A stretch of DNA of 64,000 nucleotides from Arthrobacter pascens (GCF_030815585.1 NZ_JAUSWY010000001.1:868001-932000), one strand, 5' to 3'; numbered from the stretch's first letter, positions 26,166 through 34,868 are shown. Numbers and translations: made by a program. Notes: generated by a model not told the origin, from the sequence alone.

Positions 26166-26279
26166 ATGTCCGTACTTGCATTTGAAATCTTCTTCCTTGT
26201 CCTGCTCGGCATCGCCAGCCTTTCCATGGCATGGTTCGCCGGCTATGTGGTCTACCGCCTTTTCAAAGGCCAGAAGTAG
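26166..26279 (+). CDS. 37-residue membrane miniprotein
   Basis: An open frame of 37 codons encodes MSVLAFEIFFLVLLGIASLS plus 17 more residues: one long hydrophobic helix with a short basic end KGQK. TAGGAT (26154-26159) followed by six bases precedes the ATG, the leaderless layout seen repeatedly in this window, which argues that the frame is real despite its size. It lies between a membrane protein and a nitrobindin gene on the same strand. Function is unknown; single-helix proteins of this kind often modulate larger membrane partners, which is inference. Confidence 0.6.
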   Translation: MSVLAFEIFFLVLLGIASLSMAWFAGYVVYRLFKGQK

Positions 26280-26317
26280 TCCGTTCGACGAGCTAGCCAT
26301 TTCCCGAGGTAATTGTC

Positions 26318-26932
26318 GTGCCGATTGAGATTCCAACAGACCTGACTCCAGAACTTGTTCCGCTTTCCTGGCTCATTGGTGAGTGGGAAGGCCACGGCCG
26401 GCTCGGCAGCGGGGACGAGGATTCGGAGCACTTTTTCCAGCACGTATCCTTCACGCATAACGGGCTGGCCTACCTGCAGTACCGCGCGGAAAGCTGGTTG
26501 ACCGACGACGACGGTACGCGGCTCCGGCCGCTCACCGTTGAGACCGGCTTTTGGGCACTGGAGCGCAAACAGCTGGATGCCGACGGCGGTCCCGGCCTGG
26601 TGCCGGCGGACATCGTCCCGGCCCTCAAGAGCGCCGACGAGGTCGAAGCCCTGCGCAACAGCGACGGCGGATTCGACATCTCGGTGTCCATCTCGCACCC
26701 CGGCGGGATCTCGGAGCTGTACTACGGCCAGATCAAAGGACCGCAGATCCAGCTCACCACGGACATGGTGATGCGCGGCAGCCACTCCAAGGACTACAGC
26801 GCCGCCACCCGGATCTTTGGCCTGGTGGACGGTAATCTGCTCTGGCGCTGGGATGTCGCCACCGGCGGAACCTCGCAGCCCGGCAGGGGACTTGAGGCCC
26901 ACGCCTCAGCCTTCCTGAAGAAGGTCTCCTGA
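26318..26932 (+). CDS. Nitrobindin family heme-binding beta-barrel
   Basis: A 204-residue protein of the FABP-like/DUF1794 nitrobindin family, small ten-strand barrels that bind ferric heme and react with peroxynitrite and nitric oxide. The signature G-x-W-x-G-x-G is present (Gly21 to Gly27, GEWEGHG), and the likely axial heme ligand is His195 in LEAHASAF. The insertion between strands (ADIVPALKSADEVEAL) is longer than in the shortest members. GTG at 26318 is used, with CGAGG upstream. Position directly before ygfZ is common in actinobacteria and hints at a shared redox role. Confidence 0.9.
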   Translation: MPIEIPTDLTPELVPLSWLIGEWEGHGRLGSGDEDSEHFFQHVSFTHNGLAYLQYRAESWLTDDDGTRLRPLTVETGFWALERKQLDADGGPGLVPADIVPALKSADEVEALRNSDGGFDISVSISHPGGISELYYGQIKGPQIQLTTDMVMRGSHSKDYSAATRIFGLVDGNLLWRWDVATGGTSQPGRGLEAHASAFLKKVS

Positions 26933-27021
26933 CCCCCCACCGGACCCGATGTAGAAGGCCGGAACGCGATCCCATACCGAAAACCCGGAATACCGCCGAC
27001 CATCAAGGACTTCTACTACAT

Positions 27022-28104
27022 ATGACTACTCACAGCCCACTGCTGTCGCGCCCTGGCGCCGTTGAGGCAGCCGGCGCGGACGCCGGCGTCGCATCCCACT
27101 ATGGTGAACCGTTGCGGGAGCAGCGCGCGCTGGCGGCAGGCACCGCCGTCGTCGATCTTTCGCACCGCGGCGTGGTGACCGTCACCGGACCCGACCGGCT
27201 GAGCTGGCTGAACACGCTGTCCTCACAGCAGCTCACCGGGCTGCAGCCGGGTGAATCCAGCGAGCTGCTCCTGCTGACCGTGCAGGGCCGGATCGAGTTT
27301 GACGCCCGGGTAGTGGACGACGGCGGGACCACCTGGCTGATCGTCGAGGCCGCCGAGGCGGCACCGCTGGCGGAGTGGCTGAACAGGATGAAGTTCATGC
27401 TGCGTGTCGTGATCGAGGACGTCTCCGAAGATTGGGCCGTGATCGGCTCCACCAAGGCCGTTGAGGAATGGTCGGGACTCCTGTCCTGGCGCGACCCGTG
27501 GCCGCACGTCGGTACTGGCGGGTATGCGTATTCGGTGGTGGCGGAAGCGGACCACCCCGGGTTGGACCGGCCCTGGATCGAATACCTGGTTCCGGCGGCC
27601 GACCTGGCAGTGACCGCGGGAGACCGCCCGCTGGCCGGCGTCCTGGCCGCGGAAGCCCTCCGGATCGCTGCGTGGCGTCCGCGCCTGGGCGCGGAGACCG
27701 ACGACAAAACCATCCCGCACGAGCTCGATCTCCTGCGGACCGCCGTTCACCTGGCAAAGGGCTGCTACAAGGGCCAGGAAACGGTTGCACGCGTCCATAA
27801 CCTGGGCCATCCGCCACGGCGCCTGGTGTTCCTGCAGCTGGACGGGTCCCAGCACACCATGCCGGTGCCGGGCAGCCAGGTGCTGCTGGGTGAGCGCAAA
27901 GTGGGGGTAGTGACCTCGGTGGCCCAGCACTATGAGATGGGCCCCGTGGCGCTGGCCCTTATTAAGCGGTCCGTAGGGCCTGATGAAATACTGACCGTGA
28001 TGGACGGTGAGGAAGCCTACGTCGCCGCCCAGGAAGTGATCGTTGCCCCCGACGCCGGCCAGGTGGTCGGGCGCCAGACAGGATTCCTCAGGGGGACCCA
28101 CTGA
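27022..28104 (+). CDS. ygfZ: YgfZ/GcvT-like folate-binding protein
   Basis: A 360-residue tetrahydrofolate-binding protein of the YgfZ/IBA57 family, needed for maturation or repair of certain iron-sulfur enzymes in the cytoplasm. The diagnostic motif K-G-C-Y-x-G-Q-E is present as KGCYKGQE (246-253) with Cys248. The GcvT-like N-terminal core includes VTVTGPDRLSWLNTLSSQQL. AAGGA lies upstream of the ATG. Its TGA overlaps the start of the following ankyrin-repeat gene by one base (TGATG), implying coupled translation. Confidence 0.93.
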   Translation: MTTHSPLLSRPGAVEAAGADAGVASHYGEPLREQRALAAGTAVVDLSHRGVVTVTGPDRLSWLNTLSSQQLTGLQPGESSELLLLTVQGRIEFDARVVDDGGTTWLIVEAAEAAPLAEWLNRMKFMLRVVIEDVSEDWAVIGSTKAVEEWSGLLSWRDPWPHVGTGGYAYSVVAEADHPGLDRPWIEYLVPAADLAVTAGDRPLAGVLAAEALRIAAWRPRLGAETDDKTIPHELDLLRTAVHLAKGCYKGQETVARVHNLGHPPRRLVFLQLDGSQHTMPVPGSQVLLGERKVGVVTSVAQHYEMGPVALALIKRSVGPDEILTVMDGEEAYVAAQEVIVAPDAGQVVGRQTGFLRGTH

Positions 28105-28490
28105 TGACTGGACCCGACGAAGAGGCCGTGGCCCTCGCACACACCCTGTTTCAAGCCGCCAGGGAGGGCGATACCGCTCTCCTGCGCAGCTACCTCAACG
28201 CCGGGGCGCCGGCCACCATGACCAACGCCGCGGGGGATTCCCTGCTGATGCTGGCCGCTTACCACGGCCACGCCGAGGCCGTGCAGCTCATCCTCAAGCA
28301 TGGGGGAGAGGCCAACTCGGTCAACGACCGCGGGCAGACCCCGTTGGCCGGGGCAGCCTTCAAGGGCTACACGGACGTGGCCCGGGTGCTGCTGGACGCG
28401 GGCGCTGATCCTGACGCCGGTTCGCCGTCCGCGCGGGCGGCCGCGCAGATGTTTGCCCGCACTGAGATCCTTGACCTGCTCGGCCAATAA
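28104..28490 (+). CDS. Ankyrin-repeat protein
   Basis: A 128-residue soluble protein made of about three ankyrin repeats: GDTALLRSYLNAGAP, GDSLLMLAAYHGHAEAVQLI and GQTPLAGAAFKGYTDVARVL. The repeats should form a small protein-binding solenoid. Its start codon overlaps the ygfZ stop, so the two are co-expressed and the protein may assist the same pathway. No enzymatic motif is present. A partner cannot be deduced from sequence. Confidence 0.9.
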   Translation: MTGPDEEAVALAHTLFQAAREGDTALLRSYLNAGAPATMTNAAGDSLLMLAAYHGHAEAVQLILKHGGEANSVNDRGQTPLAGAAFKGYTDVARVLLDAGADPDAGSPSARAAAQMFARTEILDLLGQ

Positions 28491-28557
28491 CCTGCCCGGC
28501 CAATAATCGGCACGTTAGACCGTTCCACCGCCGGCCCGCCGCCCCCAGCAGAGAAGT

Positions 28558-29274
28558 TCAGCCCAGATGGACGCTGGTCTGGATGCCTCCGGCAGCCAGA
28601 CCAAGTTTCCGCGCCAGTGCCACGGCTCCGGTGTTGCTGACTTCGGCGCGCCACTGGACGGTGAGCCCGGCAACCAGCGCTTCGTGGGCTGCGATGGACG
28701 CCGCCAGGGATCCCAGCCCGCGGCGCCGCCATTCCGGGTCCACCAGGACGCCCAGCTGGCCGAGTAGCCCTTCCCATTCCGTGTAGGCTCCGCAGGCGAC
28801 GGGAACCCTGCGGCCCTCTACCTCATGGATGATGGTGTAGCGGTTCTCCAGGTCTGAAAGCCCAACCTCATTGACGTCGTCCGGCGGGCACAGGCCTTCC
28901 AGCTCGATCGCTTCAGCATTGCCGTGGGATACGGTCAACTCCTCTGACGGTTGGCGCAGCGGCAGGTCATCAGCGAAGAAGAGTGCAGCAGCGCCAAGGC
29001 CGTACCCGCCATGGGACCGGGTCAGGGTCAGCAGGGTGACGTGCTGTGCCATTTCTTGGTCGGTTATCCCTGCGGCAGCGTCGATTACCCACTGCGGACC
29101 CACCAGGGCGGAACTCCCGAACAGGCGGACGAACTCCACCGTCTGCACCGAGTCGTCGGCCCTGACAATCCGCTCGCCGGATGTGAGCGCCGCACCGAAA
29201 GCATCGTCGTCGAGCCCCAGGCGCCTGGCCCAAGCGAGCTGGATGATGGCGGCGGAACCGGGGTCAAGAGTCAT
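28558..29274 (-). CDS. GNAT family N-acetyltransferase
   Basis: A 238-residue cytoplasmic protein whose C-terminal half is a GNAT domain: the acetyl-CoA loop follows LGVLVDPEWRRRGLGSLAAS and the domain ends WRAEVSNTGAVALARKLGLA. The N-terminal ~100 residues are less typical and may set substrate choice. TAGGCT (29281-29286) lies six bases before the ATG, suggesting leaderless translation. It stands alone between convergent ygfZ-ankyrin genes and pfkA. Substrate unknown; protein or small-amine acetylation are equally possible. Confidence 0.87.
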   Translation of the reverse strand: MTLDPGSAAIIQLAWARRLGLDDDAFGAALTSGERIVRADDSVQTVEFVRLFGSSALVGPQWVIDAAAGITDQEMAQHVTLLTLTRSHGGYGLGAAALFFADDLPLRQPSEELTVSHGNAEAIELEGLCPPDDVNEVGLSDLENRYTIIHEVEGRRVPVACGAYTEWEGLLGQLGVLVDPEWRRRGLGSLAASIAAHEALVAGLTVQWRAEVSNTGAVALARKLGLAAGGIQTSVHLG

Positions 29275-29301
29275 GTCCCCAGCCTAGGGCGGGCGGGCGG
29301 C

Positions 29302-30327
29302 TCAGCCGAACAGGACCGCGGCTTCGTCATAGCGCTTCTGCGGGACCGTCTTCAGCTTGCCCAGGGCCTCCTGGAAGCCGACGTGCTCAATATCGGTGCC
29401 CTTGAGTGCCACCATGGTGCCCCAATAACCCTCCACCACGGAGTCGATGGCGGCCATTCCCAGCCGGGTGGCCAGGACCCGATCGAAGGCCGACGGGACT
29501 CCGCCGCGCTGGATGTGGCCCAGGATCGTGGCACGGGTCTCGATGCCGGTGCGGGCCTCAAGCTCAGGGGCAAGCCGGTCAGCGATACCACCCAGTCGTG
29601 GCCGGCCGAAGGTATCCAGGCCGCGCTCGGAGTGCGGGGATTCCATGTGGTCCGGAACAAAGCCTTCCGCAACCACCACCAGCGGCGCACGGCCGCGGTC
29701 GTGGGCTTCGCGCACCCACTCGGTGATCTGTTCGATGCTGACCTTCTGCTCGGGAATCAGAATGGCATGGGCTCCGGCAGCCATGCCCGCATGCAGTGCG
29801 ATCCAGCCCACGTGACGGCCCATCACTTCAGCGATCATGCAGCGGTGGTGGGACTCGCCGGTGGTCCGCAGCCGGTCGATGGCCTCGGTGGCGATCTGAA
29901 CGGCAGTATCAAAACCGAAGGTGTAATCCGTGGCGTCCAGGTCGTTGTCCACGGTCTTCGGGACACCTACGATCTTGAGACCGGCGTCCGTGAGTCGCTT
30001 AGCCGCCGCGAGCGTTCCCTCACCGCCGATGGCGATGATGGCGTCGATGCCAAGCCGCTCCATGTGGGCCTTGATGACCTCGGGCCCGCCGCCATTGTCG
30101 AACGGGTTGGTGCGGGACGTGCCCAGGATGGTGCCGCCCTGCTTGGCGATGCCGCGGACCATGGTGCGGGGGATGTCGATGATGTCGCCTTCGACAACGC
30201 CGCGCCAGCCATCGAGGAATCCGACGAATTCGTGGCCGTGGATGGCGATGCCCTTGAGGACGGCGCCGCGGATGACGGCGTTCAACCCGGGGCAGTCGCC
30301 ACCGCTGGTGAGAATTCCTATTTTCAT
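29302..30327 (-). CDS. pfkA: 6-phosphofructokinase, ATP-dependent actinobacterial type
   Basis: A 341-residue glycolytic enzyme phosphorylating fructose 6-phosphate. The ATG at 30327 begins the canonical MKIGILTSGGDCPGLNAVI. Residue 104 is Gly (GGEGT) and residue 124 is Lys (PKTVDND), numbering as in E. coli. Gly104 favours ATP over pyrophosphate, and the Gly104/Lys124 pair is the form known from Streptomyces ATP-PFKs. Asp127 is the catalytic base. Allosteric behaviour cannot be judged. A promoter lies about 65-90 bases upstream and a terminator of the neighbouring unit behind it. Confidence 0.95.
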   Translation of the reverse strand: MKIGILTSGGDCPGLNAVIRGAVLKGIAIHGHEFVGFLDGWRGVVEGDIIDIPRTMVRGIAKQGGTILGTSRTNPFDNGGGPEVIKAHMERLGIDAIIAIGGEGTLAAAKRLTDAGLKIVGVPKTVDNDLDATDYTFGFDTAVQIATEAIDRLRTTGESHHRCMIAEVMGRHVGWIALHAGMAAGAHAILIPEQKVSIEQITEWVREAHDRGRAPLVVVAEGFVPDHMESPHSERGLDTFGRPRLGGIADRLAPELEARTGIETRATILGHIQRGGVPSAFDRVLATRLGMAAIDSVVEGYWGTMVALKGTDIEHVGFQEALGKLKTVPQKRYDEAAVLFG

Positions 30328-30388
30328 GTCTCTGCTCAAATCCTGGTGTGAAGGTGTACAGGCAGAGCGCCACGCTGAGCTCACCTAG

Positions 30389-30419
30389 ATTGTAGTGGTG
30401 AGTGTGGGTTACGACACAA
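30389..30419 (-). promoter_or_regulatory. Probable pfkA promoter
   Basis: On the minus strand TTGTGT (plus-strand 30414-30419) and TACAAT (30389-30394) are separated by 19 bases. The -10 is strong and the spacing is slightly long. It would give a leader of about 55 bases before the pfkA ATG. Confidence 0.45.
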
Positions 30420-30469
30420 ACCCGTTACAAGAGGCCCCGTTCCATTGCAGGACCACAGCCCGCGAACTC

Positions 30470-30503
30470 CAATGGCCCCCGCTCAGGAGAGCGGGGGCCA
30501 TTG
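30470..30503. terminator. 15-bp hairpin between pfkA and the PspC gene
   Basis: CAATGGCCCCCGCTC pairs perfectly with its complement around AGGA. It lies upstream of pfkA and downstream of the leftward PspC operon, so it most likely terminates that operon, ending about 25 bases after the small PspC gene. Confidence 0.8.
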
Positions 30504-30527
30504 TGGCTGGCGGTTACGGGTCCGGGG

Positions 30528-30785
30528 TCAGGATCCGTTGATGGATCGTCTGTCCAGGAAGGTCTGCAGCGGGATGGAGTTCTTCTGGTCCGGAAGAATC
30601 AGCCATGCGGCGAGGTAGAAGACCACTGCAGGGCCCGGCAGGAGGCAGAAGACCAGGAAGGCGATGCGCACAAAGGCCACATCCACGTTGAGCTTGTCAG
30701 CGATACCTCCGCACACGCCGCCCACCCAGCGCTGTGGTCCGCGTTTCAGGCCGAAGCCCCTGACGATGCTGAAGAACTTATCCAT
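30528..30785 (-). CDS. Small PspC-domain membrane protein
   Basis: An 85-residue protein consisting almost entirely of a PspC domain: WVGGVCGGIADKLNVDVAFV then the helix IAFLVFCLLPGPAVVFYLAAW. PspC proteins sit in the inner membrane and take part in envelope-stress sensing. It is the last gene of a three-gene leftward operon (LiaF-like, 96-residue membrane protein, PspC) whose neighbour across the divergent gap is a histidine kinase that itself carries a PspC domain. A shared sensory pathway is likely by context. Confidence 0.88.
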   Translation of the reverse strand: MDKFFSIVRGFGLKRGPQRWVGGVCGGIADKLNVDVAFVRIAFLVFCLLPGPAVVFYLAAWLILPDQKNSIPLQTFLDRRSINGS

Positions 30786-30788
30786 GGT

Positions 30789-31079
30789 TCAAGACTTCCC
30801 TGTTCTTGGTTCGTTGTCACGTTTCCGGGCCGATAGCAGCCCGCCCACCACCAAGGCGGCGCCAGCGCCGAGCATGAGGCCGATCAGCACATAGGTGCCG
30901 TTGAGGGTCACAATGCCCAACTGGGCGATGATGATCAGGGCGGCGAGGGCCAGGATGACCAGGCCCCAGACCACCGTCCCCACCCTGGCCGATGCTGGCC
31001 GGGCCGAGTCTGCCCCGGCTTGGTCCGCCGTCTGGGTTTCCGCGTTGTATGAATCCGGTGACGGATCAACGTTGCTCAT
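30789..31079 (-). CDS. Hypothetical two-helix membrane protein of the PspC operon
   Basis: A 96-residue protein: a hydrophilic N-terminal ~32 residues rich in Asp, Ser and Ala, then two membrane helices (about 34-54 and 61-83) and a basic end SARKRDNEPRTGKS. It starts one base after the stop of the LiaF-like gene and ends three bases before the small PspC gene, so it is tightly embedded in the operon. No family motif is recognised. By position it is probably a membrane subunit or modulator of the same stress-response complex. Confidence 0.78.
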   Translation of the reverse strand: MSNVDPSPDSYNAETQTADQAGADSARPASARVGTVVWGLVILALAALIIIAQLGIVTLNGTYVLIGLMLGAGAALVVGGLLSARKRDNEPRTGKS

Positions 31080-31080
31080 G

Positions 31081-32583
31081 TCAGTGCCCTTCCTGGATGG
31101 TGACGTTGCTGACGGTGCCGTCGATCTGGATGACCAGGTGGCTGCCGGGCTTGTCGGTGTTGTAGGTGCTTTCCCGTGTGGAGATGCCGCTGCGGTGGCT
31201 GGTCCCTTCGTTGAGGTTGCCCAGGGTCATGTCGGCCTTGATGTCCACGGGGACGGTGTTGGGAATGACCACTGTCACGTTGCTCGCCGTGATATCCAGC
31301 GGAATCACGACGTCGGAGCTCAGCGGGGCATTCGAGCCCAGTGCCGTAAGGTCAACGGTTCCGCGTCCGGCGGTGACAGCGAATCCTTCGCGGGCCTGTT
31401 CGAGGCTCGAGGGTGTCCAGTCAACCTGCTCGAAGCGGACCCGGTCGCCGTTGCCCGCAACATTGAAGATTCCGCCGATCACCAGGGCCACGATGGCGAA
31501 GAACCCCAGAACACCCGAGGTCCGGCCCCTTAACCCGGCCAGGAGGATGCCCAGGCCCAGGACGGCTGCTGCGCTGGCCCAGACGATGGCATTGGCGGAG
31601 TCGCCCAGATTGATCACGTTGCCGGCATCGAGGGCTTTGAGGCCTCCGCCCACCAGCAGTGCTGCTCCCGCGGTGATTGCCACGGCCGGAGCGCCCGGGC
31701 CGCCGGGGCGGACCTTTGGGGCGCGGGCCGGGCCCTGCGGCGGTTGGTAGCCACCGCCGTACGATCCGCCGCTGTAGGGTCCGCCGCCGAAGGGCGCGGT
31801 GGGACCGGAGGGCGGCGTGGGCGCGTAGGGCCCGTTGCCCGTTGAGGTGGCGTCCGGTGCCGAGTACTGAGAAGGGAAGGGGGTTGACGGGTAGGCGGCG
31901 GCGAAGGCGGCGTTCCCGCCTGGACCGGCCCGTTGCGGGGTGGTGCCCATCGGAGCTCCGTTCCGGGCCTTGTTGCGCTGGGTCAGGTAGTAGATGAGGT
32001 ACATGGCGCCGCCCACCCAGAACACGGTCCAGAAGAAGCCTCCGAAGCCGTTGCCCCTCCAGCCCCAGAATCCGCCGCCGAGGCCCGTGAGCCCCATCAC
32101 CGTGGTGATCAGTGATCCTGTCATTCCGCTGGACCAGCGTCCGGCGCCCGCCTCCTGGACATGGATGCGTCCATCAGGTTCGGGGAGGAAAGCCCAGGCA
32201 AGACCGTAGAGCAGGACACCGATTCCGGCGAAAAGGGTAAGGACAATGAAGATGCCGCGGACAATCAAGGGATCGATTCCCATCCGCTGCGCTATCCCGC
32301 CGGCAACGCCGCCGATCCAGCGCTCGCGGCCGCGCTGGATACCATGGCTGCGGATCCACGTGAAGAAATCCTGTGGCTGGCCAGGCGCTTTGGCGCCGGG
32401 GTAAGGGCCGGGGTATTGGCTGTAGGGCGCCTGGTGCGGTGCGTCCTGTGGTGCATCCTGTGGTGCGTCCTGCGGAGTGGACGGCGGAGGTGGCACGAGC
32501 GGTTCGGTGGGCTGTTCCTTTCGCGAGTCAGGGAGAGGTTCCGTGGGCTGGCTGTCATCCGGGGTGGGGGTCTGCGAGTTCAT
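31081..32583 (-). CDS. PspC-LiaF-like membrane protein
   Basis: A 500-residue protein combining several parts: a Pro/Gln-rich cytoplasmic N-terminus with QDAP repeats, a PspC domain (about 80-140: RWIGGVAGGIAQRMGIDPLI), several membrane helices split by a Gly/Pro/Ser-rich linker, and a C-terminal beta-rich domain (about 390-500: FAVTAGRGTVDLTAL, ITASNVTVVIPNTVPVDIKA). The last resembles the LiaF C-terminal domain. LiaF-type proteins restrain their partner kinase until cell-envelope damage occurs. The ATG at 32583 (AGGA upstream) starts MNSQTPTPDDSQ; the upstream in-frame extension is not protein-like. It is divergent from the kinase gene. Confidence 0.87.
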   Translation of the reverse strand: MNSQTPTPDDSQPTEPLPDSRKEQPTEPLVPPPPSTPQDAPQDAPQDAPHQAPYSQYPGPYPGAKAPGQPQDFFTWIRSHGIQRGRERWIGGVAGGIAQRMGIDPLIVRGIFIVLTLFAGIGVLLYGLAWAFLPEPDGRIHVQEAGAGRWSSGMTGSLITTVMGLTGLGGGFWGWRGNGFGGFFWTVFWVGGAMYLIYYLTQRNKARNGAPMGTTPQRAGPGGNAAFAAAYPSTPFPSQYSAPDATSTGNGPYAPTPPSGPTAPFGGGPYSGGSYGGGYQPPQGPARAPKVRPGGPGAPAVAITAGAALLVGGGLKALDAGNVINLGDSANAIVWASAAAVLGLGILLAGLRGRTSGVLGFFAIVALVIGGIFNVAGNGDRVRFEQVDWTPSSLEQAREGFAVTAGRGTVDLTALGSNAPLSSDVVIPLDITASNVTVVIPNTVPVDIKADMTLGNLNEGTSHRSGISTRESTYNTDKPGSHLVIQIDGTVSNVTIQEGH

Positions 32584-32707
32584 ACTTCGATCCTGCCGTC
32601 TGGGACCAGCCCGCTCTACTGGGTAACACCCTGAGCTGCCCCTGAGATACCCCCGGTTCGGGCCGGAAACAGGTCCGGGCAACCCTGATCCGTGTTTGGA
32701 TTGACTC

Positions 32708-34171
32708 ATGACAACCGCCCTGGCCCGCCCGCCGCTGGTCCGCAGCAGCGAGCGCCTCATCGCCGGAGTATGCGCCGGCCTTGCGGCGCATCTGGGCTGG
32801 CCAGTGAGGAATGTCCGGATCGGCATGGTCCTGGCATCGCTGGCCGGCGGCGCGGGCCTGGCGTTCTACGCCTGGCTATGGATCATGGTTCCCACCGCTG
32901 ACGAAAGTGCCCGGCGCAACGCCCGCCGCCCGGCGTCGCCCATTGCGCCGGCCGTGAGCCAACCGCCGCCAGCCGCCGGCGCCTCCGCGTCAGCGTCGGC
33001 TGCTTCGAACGCCGGGCCGCACGCCGCCGCGCGGCCGCTCTGGGAAAATCCCGACGCCGGTGCTGCCGCCGCCTCTGCTGCCGCCGCCTCTGTTGCCGGG
33101 GCTATGCCCGCTGCGGTCGGTTCTTCGCCTGTTTCCCCGCCTCTGGCCAGTTACGGTGAGGCCGCCCGTCCGCCCTGGTTCAGGGCCCGCAGCATGCGGT
33201 ACGGCAAGGAGATCCTGCTGGGTTCCGGCCTCCTCTTGGTCGCGGGCATCCTGATCGCCCAGCTCCTCGGTGTTAACGTGCCGCTGGGCACCCTGATCCC
33301 GGCTGCGGCGGTGCTGGGCGGCGCGGCCATCGCCTGGATGCAGCTGGACGAGACCCGCCGGGCGGGGCTGGTGGACAAGACCAAGGCAGACCAGGCCGGT
33401 GGTTGGGCGCGGCTCGCCGCCGGGCTGGCGCTGGTGGTGGCCGGTGTGCTGGTGATGGTGTCCGGCTCCGGGTCGTGGGAGCAGACCTGGCTGGCACTGT
33501 TGGCGTCGGTGGCGGTCCTGGGCGGGGTGGTGCTGGTGCTGCTCCCGTGGGCTTTGAAATTCTGGCGCGATCTGGAATCCGAACGTGCGGGCAGGATCCG
33601 TGAGACCGAACGGGCCGAGATCGCAGCCCACCTTCACGACTCCGTGCTTCAGACCCTTGCCCTGATCCAGCGGCGCGCCGGCAACGAGCACGATGTGGTG
33701 CGGCTGGCCAGGGCGCAAGAACGGGAACTCCGGGGCTGGCTGTTCCAGGATCCAGGCAAGGACGCCGGCCAGCTCTCGGACCGGATCAAGGCAACCGCAG
33801 CGGAGGTGGAAGACTTCCTGGGCAACGCTGTGGAAGTGGTGAGCGTGGGAGACACCGCCATGACTGAAGCGTACGAGGCATTGGTCCAGGCCAGCAGGGA
33901 AGCCATGCTTAATGCCTCCCGGCACGGCGGCGGAACCGTCTCTGTTTACCTCGAAGTTTCCGGCGGCCGCGCCGAGGTCTTTATCAAGGACCGGGGGCCC
34001 GGCTTCACGCTCCAGGACGTGCCCGAGGACCGTCTGGGCGTCAGGGAATCCATCATCGGCCGGATGAAGCGCCACGGCGGCAGTGCCTCCATCACCAGCA
34101 CCCCTGACGGGACTGAAGTGCGGCTGGGACTGCCGGGGATCCAAACGGACAACGGGGAAGGGAAGACATGA
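32708..34171 (+). CDS. PspC-domain sensor histidine kinase, LiaS/DesK-like
   Basis: A 487-residue inner-membrane kinase. An N-terminal PspC domain (about 10-65: LIAGVCAGLAAHLGWPVRNV) is followed by a 90-residue Ala/Pro linker, four membrane helices (about 167-285), a HisKA_3 dimerisation helix with His310 in AAHLHDSVLQTLA, and a HATPase_c domain (N-box EAMLNASRHG, G-box KDRGPGF). Fusion of PspC to the kinase replaces a separate PspC partner. The stop overlaps the LuxR-type regulator gene (ATGA), giving a coupled two-component pair. The likely signal is membrane or cell-wall stress, inferred from the divergent LiaF-like gene. Confidence 0.92.
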   Translation: MTTALARPPLVRSSERLIAGVCAGLAAHLGWPVRNVRIGMVLASLAGGAGLAFYAWLWIMVPTADESARRNARRPASPIAPAVSQPPPAAGASASASAASNAGPHAAARPLWENPDAGAAAASAAAASVAGAMPAAVGSSPVSPPLASYGEAARPPWFRARSMRYGKEILLGSGLLLVAGILIAQLLGVNVPLGTLIPAAAVLGGAAIAWMQLDETRRAGLVDKTKADQAGGWARLAAGLALVVAGVLVMVSGSGSWEQTWLALLASVAVLGGVVLVLLPWALKFWRDLESERAGRIRETERAEIAAHLHDSVLQTLALIQRRAGNEHDVVRLARAQERELRGWLFQDPGKDAGQLSDRIKATAAEVEDFLGNAVEVVSVGDTAMTEAYEALVQASREAMLNASRHGGGTVSVYLEVSGGRAEVFIKDRGPGFTLQDVPEDRLGVRESIIGRMKRHGGSASITSTPDGTEVRLGLPGIQTDNGEGKT

Positions 34172-34857
34172 ACAACGTACAGGGGGCCGGTACCGGTCCG
34201 GTCCGCCCGATGAACACTGTCCGGGTGGTGATTGTGGATGACCACGCCATCTTCCGCTCCGGCCTCAAGGCTGACCTTGATGCGAGCATCCAGGTGGTGG
34301 GCGAGGCCGCCACCGTGGAGCAGGCCATTGCCGTGATCGCGCAGGAACGTCCGGAAGTGGTGCTCCTGGACGTTCACCTGCCGGGTGGGCTGGGCGGCGG
34401 CGGCCGGGAAGTGATCGCCGGCTCGGCAGCTCTCCTGGCCAACACAAAATTCCTGGCCCTCAGCGTCTCGGACGCGGCCGAGGACGTCGTGGCGGTCATC
34501 CGGGCGGGCGCCCGGGGCTACGTCACCAAAACCATTTCCGGGGCCGAGATCACGGACGCCGTCTTCCGGGTGGCCGGTGGAGACGCCGTCTTTTCGCCCC
34601 GGCTGGCGGGGTTTGTCCTGGACGCCTTCGGCACGGCCCCGGCAGACATCGCCGATAACGAACTGGACCGGCTCTCCGCCCGCGAACTCGAAGTCATGCG
34701 CCTGATAGCCCGCGGCTACAGCTATAAGGAAGTGGCCAAGGAGCTGTTCATCAGCATCAAAACAGTGGAAACACACGTCTCGGCTGTCCTGCGAAAGCTC
34801 CAGCTCTCAAGCCGGCATGAACTGACGAAGTGGGCTGCCGAGCGCCGCCTCCTCTAA
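34168..34857 (+). CDS. LuxR/NarL-type response regulator
   Basis: A 229-residue regulator partnered with the preceding PspC kinase. The receiver domain has the acidic pair Asp24-Asp25 (VIVDDHAIF), phospho-acceptor Asp68 in VVLLDVHLPGG and Lys in GYVTKTIS. The C-terminal LuxR helix-turn-helix reads LSARELEVMRLIARGYSYKE then ISIKTVETHVSAVLRKL. The first 17 residues, including MNNVQGAGTGPVRP, are a dispensable-looking extension. Likely targets are its own locus and the divergent PspC/LiaF operon, as in LiaR systems; no operator was identified. A repeat element follows the stop. Confidence 0.95.
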   Translation: MNNVQGAGTGPVRPMNTVRVVIVDDHAIFRSGLKADLDASIQVVGEAATVEQAIAVIAQERPEVVLLDVHLPGGLGGGGREVIAGSAALLANTKFLALSVSDAAEDVVAVIRAGARGYVTKTISGAEITDAVFRVAGGDAVFSPRLAGFVLDAFGTAPADIADNELDRLSARELEVMRLIARGYSYKEVAKELFISIKTVETHVSAVLRKLQLSSRHELTKWAAERRLL

Positions 34858-34868
34858 GCCCCTTGCAG

